Of a stretch of DNA of 54,414 nt, positions 1-7,155 are shown in pieces (position 1 is the stretch's first letter; each line of letters opens with the position of its first letter). Both the position numbers and the translations under genes were made by a program. The DNA is from Streptomyces amritsarensis (GTDB lineage: Bacteria > Actinomycetota > Actinomycetes > Streptomycetales > Streptomycetaceae). The DNA is taken from positions 36-54,449 of the forward strand of contig NZ_MQUR01000053.1 of NCBI RefSeq assembly GCF_001953875.1, in the 5' to 3' direction. Below the pieces are notes generated by a model. The model ran no database searches and was not told where the DNA came from. It saw only the letters and a program-made list of their open reading frames with translations.

Positions 1-37
1 GGGCCGCGCCCGGCGGTTTCCCCGCCGGGCGCGGCCC
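1..37 (-). terminator. Terminator hairpin after the glycerophosphodiesterase gene
   Basis: Positions 1-16 and 22-37 form a perfect 16-base inverted repeat with a 5-base loop, 20 bases beyond the stop codon at 58. There is no U-tract, which is usual for Streptomyces hairpin terminators. Confidence 0.7.
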
Positions 38-57
38 ACTCGTTCGGGAAGCGGGGC

Positions 58-1224
58 TCAGCCGTTGACGGGGCGTCGGCCGGGACGGAACGCCTCGGCG
101 GCCAGGAGTCCGGTGTCCGGGTTGTCGGTGAAGATGCCGTCGATGCCCTGTTCGAAGTAGGTGCGGAAGGCGCCGAGCGCGTCGCCGTACGCGGCCGGAT
201 CCGTACCCCTGCGGTACTCGGCCGGCAGGAAGCTGTTCTCGTTGCGCGCGGTATAGGGGTGCAGCAGCAACCCGCGGGCATGGGCGTCCCTGACCAGGGT
301 GGTGGGAGCGCCGAGCCGGCCGGCGGCGTCGCGCGGGAGGATCAGGTCCATGGTGGGGCCGATGCCCTGGGCGAAGCCGGCGATCCACTTCAGGCCCTCG
401 GGCTTGACCAGGTCGGCGACGGTGCGCGGGTCCCCCGCCTGCTCGAAGTCCCAGGGCCGGGTGCCGGCGGCGGACAGCAGGACCACGCGGGGCGCGGAGA
501 CCAGCCGCGAGAGCCGCTGGATGCTGGACGGCTCGAAGGACTGGAGGAACACGGCGGCGTCCCGGCCGTCGCGCCCGTACCGGCGCAGCAGCCGGGCGAG
601 GGGCTCCTCCAGGCCGAGGCCGAGGCTCCGGAAGTAGCTGGGGTGCTTGGTCTCGACGTGCAGCCAGACGCGCTCGCCGCGCCGCCTGCCCTCGCGGTCG
701 GCCCAGCGGAGCACCTCTTCGAAGGTGGGGACGGCCCACTGCCCGTCGTAGAGCGTGTTGCGCTGGCGGACGGCGGGGATGCGCTCCTTCGCGCGCAGGG
801 TCTTCAGCTCGGCGAGGGTGAAGTCCTCGGTGAACCAGCCGGTGACCTGTACCCCGTCGACGGTCTTGGTGGTGCGCCGGGAGGCGAACTCACGGTGGTC
901 GGCGACGTCGGTGGTCCCGCCGATCTCGTTCTCGTGGCGGCACACGAGGTGCCCGTCGCGTGTCGGCACCAGGTCCTGTTCGACGACGTCCGCCCCGAGG
1001 TCCAGGGCCAGCCGGTAGGAGCCGAGGGTGTGCTCCGGCCGGTAGCCGCTGGCGCCGCGATGGCCGATGACCGCCGGGTACGGAAGGCCCCGGTGGCCCC
1101 TGTCGCCGTGCCCGGCCGCGGATGCCGCGGAGGCCGGTCCCGCCGCGAGGCCGGTGATCCCCGACCCCGCCGCCAGGACGGCCGCTCCCAGGACCGTGCG
1201 CCGCGCTGCCCCACCCTGTGTCAT
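58..1224 (-). CDS. glpQ: Secreted glycerophosphodiester phosphodiesterase (GlpQ family)
   Basis: A 388-residue hydrolase that releases glycerol-3-phosphate from glycerophosphodiesters outside the cell. The chosen ATG (1222-1224) has a GAGGAG ribosome site 10 bases upstream. It gives a twin-arginine-like signal peptide (RRT at residues 8-10, then a hydrophobic Ala-rich stretch), whereas longer starts add a tail without signal character. The mature part opens with the GDPD signature GHRGASGYRPEHT (54-66), followed by the acidic pair ExD at 82-84 and a histidine near 97; in the family these are the catalytic and metal-binding residues. It corresponds, from memory, to glpQ1 of S. coelicolor, a PhoP-regulated gene, and a possible PHO box lies upstream. 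The gene is divergent from the acyltransferase. Confidence 0.9.
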   Translation of the reverse strand: MTQGGAARRTVLGAAVLAAGSGITGLAAGPASAASAAGHGDRGHRGLPYPAVIGHRGASGYRPEHTLGSYRLALDLGADVVEQDLVPTRDGHLVCRHENEIGGTTDVADHREFASRRTTKTVDGVQVTGWFTEDFTLAELKTLRAKERIPAVRQRNTLYDGQWAVPTFEEVLRWADREGRRRGERVWLHVETKHPSYFRSLGLGLEEPLARLLRRYGRDGRDAAVFLQSFEPSSIQRLSRLVSAPRVVLLSAAGTRPWDFEQAGDPRTVADLVKPEGLKWIAGFAQGIGPTMDLILPRDAAGRLGAPTTLVRDAHARGLLLHPYTARNENSFLPAEYRRGTDPAAYGDALGAFRTYFEQGIDGIFTDNPDTGLLAAEAFRPGRRPVNG

Positions 1225-1367
1225 GAGTGCCACACTCCTCGTCGTGAAAGGGGCCGGCGGTCCCGGGACCTGTGGCGTCACGGCATTCCGCGGCCCGCGA
1301 TCGGCGTGCCGATGGTAGGCAAAGGGGGGTGGCCACGGGGGGTGCCTCGAAGGCACATCCGGGGAAC

Positions 1368-1396
1368 TTGGCGAAAACGCGCGTCAACAATACGTA
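1368..1396 (+). promoter_or_regulatory. Possible sigma-70-type promoter for the acyltransferase
   Basis: TTGGCG (1368-1373) is followed after exactly 17 bases by TACGTA (1391-1396) on the plus strand. Transcription would start near 1403, leaving a leader of roughly 105 bases before the TTG start at 1510. The site overlaps the candidate PHO box, so one regulator could affect both divergent genes. Confidence 0.35.
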
Positions 1397-1410
1397 TCCG
1401 ACACGTGAAC
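1382..1410 (-). promoter_or_regulatory. Candidate PHO box (PhoP direct repeat units)
   Basis: Read on the minus strand, three 7-base units start exactly 11 bases apart: GTTCACG (1404-1410), GGATACG (1393-1399) and GTTGACG (1382-1388). Streptomyces PHO boxes are built from 11-base direct repeat units with consensus GTTCACC. The first unit is a good match, the third fair and the middle poor. The site lies about 160-185 bases upstream of the glpQ start, so its position is compatible but not decisive. Confidence 0.4.
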
Positions 1411-1509
1411 CCGATGTGCGCTCGGAGCTGACCCGCGAGTATCGTCCTCACCTGCGCCACCGCCGAGCGGCGGGGGCGCGAGCCGCTTTTCGATGCCGGA
1501 GGGCCCACG

Positions 1510-2181
1510 TTGTTCCGTACGAAGCTCATCAAAGCCACTGTCGGACCGGTCATGCGCACGATGTTCCGCACCCGCGTGGAGGGCGTCGACAACATCCCCG
1601 GCTCCGGTCCGGTGATTCTGGCGGGCAACCACCTCACCTTCATCGACTCCATGATCCTGCCCCTGGTGTGCGACCGCACGGTCCACTTCATCGGCAAGGA
1701 CGAGTACGTGACCGGCAAGGGGATCAAGGGCCGGCTCATGGCGTGGTTCTTCACCGGCTCCGGCATGATCCCCGTCGACCGTGACGGTGCCAACGGCGGG
1801 GTCGCGGCCCTGATGACCGGCCGCAGGATCCTCGAAGAGGGCAAGATCTTCGGCATCTACCCCGAGGGCACCCGCTCCCCCGACGGCCGGCTCTACCGCG
1901 GCCGCACCGGCATCGCCCGCCTCACCCTGATGACCGGCGCCCCCGTGGTGCCGTTCGCGATGATCGGCACGGACAAGCTGCAGCCCGGCGGCGCCGGCAT
2001 GCCGCGCCCGGGCCGGGTCACCGTCCGCTTCGGCGAGCCGATGGAGTTCTCCCGCTACGAGGGCATGGACCGCGACCGGTACGTGCTGCGGGCCGTCACG
2101 GACTCGGTGATGGCCGAGGTCATGCGGCTCTCGGGCCAGGAATACGTCGACATGTACGCGACCAAGGCGAAGGCGGCGTAA
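1510..2181 (+). CDS. 1-acyl-sn-glycerol-3-phosphate acyltransferase family protein (PlsC-like)
   Basis: A 223-residue acyltransferase of the lysophosphatidate acyltransferase family. It shows the catalytic NHxxxxD motif (NHLTFID, residues 40-46) and the glycerophosphate-binding EGTRS motif (119-123). The family transfers acyl chains to lysophosphatidic acid in membrane phospholipid synthesis at the inner face of the membrane. The start is TTG at 1510, supported by a GGAGG ribosome site at 1498-1502 with 7-base spacing; there is no better ATG. Streptomyces have several paralogues, so the exact acceptor cannot be fixed. It is divergent from glpQ, whose product supplies glycerol-3-phosphate. Confidence 0.85.
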   Translation: MFRTKLIKATVGPVMRTMFRTRVEGVDNIPGSGPVILAGNHLTFIDSMILPLVCDRTVHFIGKDEYVTGKGIKGRLMAWFFTGSGMIPVDRDGANGGVAALMTGRRILEEGKIFGIYPEGTRSPDGRLYRGRTGIARLTLMTGAPVVPFAMIGTDKLQPGGAGMPRPGRVTVRFGEPMEFSRYEGMDRDRYVLRAVTDSVMAEVMRLSGQEYVDMYATKAKAA

Positions 2182-2202
2182 CCGTCGCGGTTCCCGCGGT
2201 CC

Positions 2203-3678
2203 TCACTGGCGCCGCAGTGACCGGCTGACGCCCGCCGCCGTCGTGGTGGCGAGGATCCAGCCGGTCACGATCAGCAGGTACGACAGCCACTGGTGCCAGC
2301 CGCTCGGCGCGAAGGCCTGTTCCTGGCCGAAACCGATGATCGGCAGCATCAGGTCGATGGTGTAGAAGACGGCGTTGAAGTCCGGCGCCTCGCCCTGCTT
2401 GAGCGGGCGCGGGGGCTGCAGCGCGAACGCGACAGCCCCGGTGAGCAGCAGCGCCGTCAGCCACCCCGCCGCGCGCAGCGGCCGGAAGCCGTAGCCGACG
2501 GTCGCGTCCTGGAGGAGCCCCCACAGGCGGGTGTGCCGGGGCAGGGTGCGGCGGTGCCGGCGCAGCTTGGCGAGCATGACCGTACGGGCGGCCGCCTCGT
2601 CACCCGCCGTACGGTATGCGGCGGCCAGCTGCTCGTAGGCGTACGGGAGGTAGCCCGACTCCTCGCGCTCCAGCGCGGGCAGCCGCTCCTCGGCCGGCAG
2701 GTGCGGGGCCAGCGTGCGGTAGGTCAGGCCGTCGATGCGGATGCGATCGGGCCAGGTCTCGGTCGGTATGTGCAGCATGTCGACATGGGAGCGGCGCAGG
2801 TTGACCACGCCCTGGATCCGGTCGCAGCCGCGCAGCCACACTTCACCGATGGTGCAGCTGGAGGCGCGCAAGGCGGTTCCGCCGGGGTTGGCGAAGACCG
2901 CGCGGGCCAGGTTGAGCTGGCCGGGTATCCGGGCGCCGGTGAGATTGACCATGCCGCGGGCCTCCAGGCGGTGGGCTCGCAGGTCCGTGCCGACGGACAG
3001 GGTCTCGGCGTGCAGGGCGATGCCGCCCGGGGCGAGCAGGCGTGCGTTGTCGAGGCTGACCTGGCCGCCGACGACGGCTCCGTTGAGGCGGAGCTGGCCG
3101 TGGACGGTCAGGTCGTTGGCGATGATGTCGGTGCCGATCTCCACGTGGTTGAGCTGGAGCGGCGGCTCGTCCGCCTCCTCGCCCGCCACCGGGCCGATCA
3201 CCGCGCCCTGGAGGAAGAGGCCGCCGGATATCTTGGCGCCCTGGAGCCGGACGGGGCCGCTGATGCGGCAGCAGGAGAGCCGCAGGACGACGTCGACGCG
3301 CAGGGTGGCCGCGGTCAGGCCGGGCAGGGTCGAGTAGCCGAGGACGAGGGCCTTCACCTGGGCGCCGTACAGGAGCGGTTTGCGTTCGAACCAGCAGTCG
3401 CGCATGCGGATCGGGTGGTCGACCACCGCGTAGCGGAGGTCGAGCTTGCCGACGATCCTTGCGCCCTTGATCTTGAGCCCGGCGACCCGGCCCTCCACGG
3501 CGGGGGCGGCGCCCAGCAGGATGGCGCGCAGTACCTCGGCCCGCAGGGTGCGGTCGGGGCCCCAGCCGGCGCCGTCGACGGAGCTGTCCTCGGGGTGCTC
3601 CCGGAAGTCGACTCCGTCGCCGCGCGGGAAGGCCTCCCATACGCGGCGCTCGGCCGGGGTCAGATCGTTGATCTCCAT
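2203..3678 (-). CDS. Beta-solenoid membrane protein with pore-like C-terminus (often annotated as oxidoreductase)
   Basis: A 491-residue protein. Residues about 60-310 are made of short repeats rich in Gly-Ala-x-Ile/Leu with regularly spaced hydrophobics (for example GAKISGGLFLQGAVI), as expected of a right-handed beta-helix resembling pentapeptide-repeat proteins. Residues about 330-395 are helical and basic. The C-terminus holds two hydrophobic helices (about 402-420 and 460-480) flanking the segment YTIDLMLPIIGFGQ, which superficially resembles a pore helix and filter loop of two-helix ion channels. Homologues in Streptomyces are commonly called membrane-associated oxidoreductase, but I see no cofactor-binding motif to justify that. 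Function unknown. Confidence 0.6.
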   Translation of the reverse strand: MEINDLTPAERRVWEAFPRGDGVDFREHPEDSSVDGAGWGPDRTLRAEVLRAILLGAAPAVEGRVAGLKIKGARIVGKLDLRYAVVDHPIRMRDCWFERKPLLYGAQVKALVLGYSTLPGLTAATLRVDVVLRLSCCRISGPVRLQGAKISGGLFLQGAVIGPVAGEEADEPPLQLNHVEIGTDIIANDLTVHGQLRLNGAVVGGQVSLDNARLLAPGGIALHAETLSVGTDLRAHRLEARGMVNLTGARIPGQLNLARAVFANPGGTALRASSCTIGEVWLRGCDRIQGVVNLRRSHVDMLHIPTETWPDRIRIDGLTYRTLAPHLPAEERLPALEREESGYLPYAYEQLAAAYRTAGDEAAARTVMLAKLRRHRRTLPRHTRLWGLLQDATVGYGFRPLRAAGWLTALLLTGAVAFALQPPRPLKQGEAPDFNAVFYTIDLMLPIIGFGQEQAFAPSGWHQWLSYLLIVTGWILATTTAAGVSRSLRRQ

Positions 3679-3781
3679 CGCGGGGATGGTGTCCCGGAGT
3701 TCGACGGACTGTCAACTCGTGCCCGGAAGGCGGCCCTTGACCCGGAGATCGGCCGACGGGCGCGTCAGGCGCCGGATCGTG

Positions 3782-3820
3782 CGACGGGGGCGGTGGCGGA
3801 GTCCGCCACCGCCCCCGTCG
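3782..3820 (-). terminator. Strong terminator hairpin after the 99-residue protein gene
   Basis: Positions 3782-3800 and 3802-3820 are a perfect 19-base inverted repeat around one central base. It lies immediately after the stop codon at 3825 and separates this gene from the solenoid gene. Confidence 0.8.
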
Positions 3821-3824
3821 CCTT

Positions 3825-4124
3825 CTAGTACGAGAGGTCCTTCTGCTCCGTGATCAGGCGGCCGGCGATGTGCAGGTTGCCGTCGGAGTCGAGCACCGCG
3901 ATGACCTTCTTCGTGGAGCCGTGGTGGGTCGTGAAGTAGATCTTGTCCGCTTCCTGCGAGGAGGAGTAGTTCGTGTTCACCGACAGCTCGATGCTCACCG
4001 GCGAGCTGATGAGCACGTCCTTCTTGGGCGAGTTCGGGTAGATCTGGTTCGGCCGCAGCTTGATGCGGCCGTGCGTGTCGCCCTCGTCCCAGTCCGACGC
4101 CAGTCCAAGATCGATATCGGGCAT
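3825..4124 (-). CDS. Conserved hypothetical protein, 99 residues
   Basis: I do not recognise this protein with certainty; it may belong to a Streptomyces-restricted DUF (possibly DUF6342). The ATG at 4122-4124 is preceded by a long purine-rich ribosome site (GGAGGGGAAGG), so the longer in-frame start at 4295 is rejected. The protein is acidic at the N-terminus (MPDIDLGLASDWDEGD), has no signal peptide or membrane helix, and from about residue 45 looks like alternating beta-strands ending in VIAVLDSDGNLHIAGRLI. It is a single-gene unit with its own strong terminator and an unusually AT-rich upstream region, which suggests independent, possibly high expression. Confidence 0.7.
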   Translation of the reverse strand: MPDIDLGLASDWDEGDTHGRIKLRPNQIYPNSPKKDVLISSPVSIELSVNTNYSSSQEADKIYFTTHHGSTKKVIAVLDSDGNLHIAGRLITEQKDLSY

Positions 4125-4362
4125 GTGCCTTCCCCTCCAGTTCGGGCGGACCGCTGCCCTCCCGCGGGTCTCCAGCCATGTCGGTCCATGTCTGCAGCCC
4201 GGATCGGACGCACCCCGCTCCCCCAGCGAAAAAGAACCTTTCAGCCGGGTGCGTCGCAACGCTTCTCGGCCAGATCGAGAAACTACACGGCTCATTCATC
4301 TGATGATGGGCAATCAGCCCGGATGGATGCAAAAGCCCGAAACATCTTCAGATGTCTGAATA
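4125..4362. other. AT-rich intergenic region between the efflux gene and the 99-residue protein gene
   Basis: This 238-base stretch is clearly lower in GC than its surroundings, notably 4225-4370. It must hold the promoter of the leftward 99-residue gene. A small hairpin with arms ACATC and GATGT (about 4342-4355), followed on the minus strand by TTTC, may end the tetR-efflux transcript. I could not assign -35/-10 boxes with confidence. Confidence 0.4.
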
Positions 4363-5907
4363 TCAGTGCTTGACGCCCTCCTGGAGCCGCTGGCCCCGGA
4401 GCAGGAACCAGGCGGCCGCGGCGGTGGCCAGCAGGACGGCCGCGCCGACGCCGGAGGCGAACCGCAGGCCGTCGACGAAGGCCTCCTGGGCGGCGCCGAC
4501 CATGCGGGCGGCGGTCTCCGGGTCCAGCGCCTTGGCGGCCTCCACGGCTCCGCCGAGGGATTCGTGCGCGGCGTCGGCCACCGGTCCGGCGACGGAGGCC
4601 GGGGCGGTGAAGCCCTGGTAGACGCCGGTGACGATGGAGCCGAGCAGGGCGATACCGAGGGCGGCGCCGAGTTCGTACGCCGTCTCGGAGACGGCGGACG
4701 CCGATCCGGCCTGCTCCTTGGGCACGCTGGAGAGGATCACGTCGGCGGTGACGGTGAAGGAGAAGCCGGCGCCGAGGCCGACGACGAGCAGGGCCGCGCC
4801 GAGCAGCGGGTAGCCGGTGTCCTTGTGGATCACGGTCAGGACGGCCAGGGCGGCGCCGATCGCGGCGAGGCCGCCGGTGACGACGGAGCGCACCGAGTAC
4901 CGGCGGGCGTACCTGCCGGCGACGAGGCCGGTGACCACCGCGCCGACGGCGGCGGGCAGTTCGGCCAGGCCGGCCTCCAGCGGGCCGCGGCCCTGGACGA
5001 GCTGGAGGAACTGGGAGAGGAAGAAGACCAGTCCGGACAGGCCGAAGACGGTGAGGAGGTCGGCGAGGACCGCGCCGGAGAAGCCGCGGTGGCGGAAGAG
5101 CCGCATGTCGAGCAGCGGGGACGGCAGGGTGAACTGGCGGCGGACGAAGGCGTACAGGGCGCCCGCGCCGAGGACGGCGCAGACCGCGACCTCAGTGGTC
5201 ATGCCGTGCGTGGCGGCTTCCTTGACGGCGTAGACCACGCCGATGACGCCGACGAGGGACAGGCCCACGCTGAGCAGGTCCCAGGGGCCGGCGACCGGGT
5301 TCTTGGATTCGGGAAGCAGCTTGATTCCCACGAGGACCAGGGCGATCATCACGGGGAGGTTGATGAGGAAGACCGAGCCCCACCAGAAGTGCTGGAGGAG
5401 GGCTCCGCCGACGACCGGGCCGATGGCCGCGCCCGCCGAGGCGGTGGCGCCCCAGATGCCGATGGCGAGACTGCGCTCCCTGGGGTCGGTGAAGATGTTG
5501 CGGATCAGCGCGAGGGTGGACGGCATCAGGGTGGCGCCGGCCACGCCGAGCAGGGCGCGGGCGACGATCATCATCTCGGGGCTGGTGGCGTAGGCGTTCA
5601 GGACCGAGACGGCGCCGAAGGCGGTGGCGCCGGCGAGGAGCAGCTTCTTGCGTCCGATCCGGTCGCCGAGGGAGCCCATGGACACCAGGAGTCCGGCGAT
5701 GACGAAGGAGTAGATGTCGCCGATCCACAGCAGCTGGGTGCCCGACGGCTTGAGGTCTTCGCTGAGGGAGGGTGTGGCGAGGCCGAGGACCGTGGCGTCG
5801 ACCGCGACGAGCAGCACGGCCAGGACGAGCACGGAGAGCGCGAGCCAGCGGCCGCGGCTCTTCTCCTCCACCCCCGTCTGACGTATCAGCTGTTCGGTAC
5901 GGCTCAT
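4363..5907 (-). CDS. MFS multidrug efflux transporter, DHA2 (14-helix) family
   Basis: A 514-residue major facilitator protein of the EmrB/QacA type, expected to export drugs in exchange for protons. About 14 hydrophobic helices are visible. Helix 1 carries the DHA2-typical segment VDATVLGLATPSL, and the loop after helix 2 holds the MFS motif GSLGDRIGRKK (about 78-88). Motif C-like GxxxGPxxGG appears as AAIGPVVGGAL. Its ATG (5905-5907) overlaps the stop codon of the upstream tetR gene as ATGA, so translation is coupled and the pair forms one operon. Substrate unknown; the TetR partner suggests induction by the exported compound. Confidence 0.88.
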   Translation of the reverse strand: MSRTEQLIRQTGVEEKSRGRWLALSVLVLAVLLVAVDATVLGLATPSLSEDLKPSGTQLLWIGDIYSFVIAGLLVSMGSLGDRIGRKKLLLAGATAFGAVSVLNAYATSPEMMIVARALLGVAGATLMPSTLALIRNIFTDPRERSLAIGIWGATASAGAAIGPVVGGALLQHFWWGSVFLINLPVMIALVLVGIKLLPESKNPVAGPWDLLSVGLSLVGVIGVVYAVKEAATHGMTTEVAVCAVLGAGALYAFVRRQFTLPSPLLDMRLFRHRGFSGAVLADLLTVFGLSGLVFFLSQFLQLVQGRGPLEAGLAELPAAVGAVVTGLVAGRYARRYSVRSVVTGGLAAIGAALAVLTVIHKDTGYPLLGAALLVVGLGAGFSFTVTADVILSSVPKEQAGSASAVSETAYELGAALGIALLGSIVTGVYQGFTAPASVAGPVADAAHESLGGAVEAAKALDPETAARMVGAAQEAFVDGLRFASGVGAAVLLATAAAAWFLLRGQRLQEGVKH

Positions 5908-6455
5908 TTCTCCACACTCCGTCGGGCGCCACCGAGCAGCAGCTCGGTGATCATGTATTGGAAGTCCTTGGCGGCGACCCGGCCGTCCATGACGGCCCAG
6001 GCGCAGCTGCCGATGAGGCCGTAGAGGGCCTCGGTGAGCCAGGCGGGGCTCAGGTCGATCCGGATGTCGCCCTCTTCCTGGCCGCGCCGGAACAGGGCGA
6101 TGACGCGGGCGTCGAGCCGGGCCCAGCCCTCGTTGACCTCGTCGCCCTCGAAGAGCTGGTTCTCGGTGACGAGGAAGGCCAGCAGCTCGGCGTTGGGCTC
6201 GGCCTCGGCGACGAGGCGCCGGAGCGCCTCCACGGCGGTGCCCTCGTCGAGGCGGGCGTTGTCGAACGCCACCTCGAACTCGCGGATGCCGAGGTCTTCG
6301 AGCGCGCGGACGAGGGCGTCGCGTCCGGCGAAGTGCCGGTGGAGGGTCGCGCGGCCGATTCCGGCGGCGCGGGCGACCTCGTCCATCGTGGCGGTCGATT
6401 TGCGGGAGAGCAGGGCGGCCGCGTCGCGGAGCACCTGGTCACGATCCATGGCCAT
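5904..6455 (-). CDS. TetR-family transcriptional regulator of the adjacent efflux gene
   Basis: A 183-residue repressor-like protein. The N-terminal helix-turn-helix is clear: TMDEVARAAGIGRATLHRHFAGRDAL (about residues 23-48). The rest is helical, as in TetR ligand-binding domains. The start chosen is ATG 6453-6455; ATG 6447-6449 two codons on is the alternative. Neither has a good ribosome site. A -10-like TATGCT (minus strand, 6463-6468) sits 7 bases before the ATG, so the mRNA is probably leaderless. A palindrome just upstream (6475-6492) is the likely autoregulatory operator. It is the first gene of an operon with the MFS gene. Confidence 0.85.
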   Translation of the reverse strand: MAMDRDQVLRDAAALLSRKSTATMDEVARAAGIGRATLHRHFAGRDALVRALEDLGIREFEVAFDNARLDEGTAVEALRRLVAEAEPNAELLAFLVTENQLFEGDEVNEGWARLDARVIALFRRGQEEGDIRIDLSPAWLTEALYGLIGSCAWAVMDGRVAAKDFQYMITELLLGGARRSVEK

Positions 6456-6474
6456 GAGACAAGCATACCCCGAT

Positions 6475-6492
6475 TGAGACACCCACGTCTCA
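6475..6492. promoter_or_regulatory. TetR operator palindrome
   Basis: TGAGAC-N6-GTCTCA is a perfect inverted repeat 20-37 bases upstream of the tetR start, overlapping the expected -35 region. A third GAGAC half-site (6456-6460) lies next to the start codon. The position fits autorepression by the TetR protein. Confidence 0.6.
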
Positions 6493-6544
6493 TTCTGCCG
6501 AAAAATGGGCTGCCTGCGGGCAGCCGGGAGGGAATCCTGCCGAC

Positions 6545-7054
6545 ATGAAGCCACTGCTGCTGATCGACGTCGACGGACCGCTGAACCCCTACGCGGCCCG
6601 GCCGCAGCGCCGCCCCGAGGGGTACTCCACCCACCGGATGCGGCCGACGGGCTGGACGGCGAAGGAGAGCGCGAAGCCGCTGCGGGTATGGCTGAACCAC
6701 GGCCACGGAGCGGAGCTGCTCGCGCTCGCCGACGCGTACGAGCTGGTCTGGGCGACCACCTGGAAGGACGAGGCCAACGACTGGATAGGCCCGCACCTGG
6801 GCCTGCCCCGGCTCCCGTTCGTCGACTGGCCGGCGATGCACGGCCGGGCGCCGCGCGGCACCTTCTGGAAAACCCAGTACGTCCTGGAGTACGCGGGCGA
6901 GCGGCCCTTCGCCTGGATCGACGACGACATCACGGCGATGGACCGCGAGTACGTCGACCAGCGCCACCCGGCGCGGACCCTACTGATGCGCATCGACGAG
7001 CAGATCGGCCTGGTGCGCGGGGACTTCGACGCACTGGCGGACTGGGCGGCGTGA
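6545..7054 (+). CDS. Small HAD-fold protein (HAD_SAK-like)
   Basis: A 169-residue protein with a HAD-type nucleophile motif near the N-terminus (LLLIDVDGPLN; Asp8 and Asp10) and a second acidic motif near the C-terminus (FAWIDDDI). These match the small HAD domains related to those found in Swiss-Army-Knife RNA-repair proteins. Phosphatase activity is plausible but the substrate is unknown. No signal peptide. The ATG has an upstream purine-rich GGGAGGGA about 12 bases away. It is divergent from tetR, with the palindromic operator in between, so the TetR protein might also influence it. Confidence 0.7.
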   Translation: MKPLLLIDVDGPLNPYAARPQRRPEGYSTHRMRPTGWTAKESAKPLRVWLNHGHGAELLALADAYELVWATTWKDEANDWIGPHLGLPRLPFVDWPAMHGRAPRGTFWKTQYVLEYAGERPFAWIDDDITAMDREYVDQRHPARTLLMRIDEQIGLVRGDFDALADWAA

Positions 7055-7089
7055 CCCGCCGAGGCGGGCGAGCGCCGCGGACCGGATTT

Positions 7090-7118
7090 TTGATCACGCT
7101 CCGGCCGCCACTTAGCAT
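7090..7118 (+). promoter_or_regulatory. Vegetative-type promoter before the lipoprotein gene
   Basis: TTGATC (7090-7095) and TAGCAT (7113-7118) are separated by exactly 17 bases, a good HrdB-type promoter. The predicted transcript start near 7125 leaves a leader of about 30 bases before the ATG at 7156. Confidence 0.6.
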
Positions 7119-7155
7119 GCACATGCCCCCCGCCCCGTACTGACGAAAGCGACCC

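Noticed and set aside
2203..3678. Annotation as oxidoreductase
   Set aside because: No Rossmann, flavin, heme or metal motif is visible; the sequence is a repeat solenoid with membrane helices.
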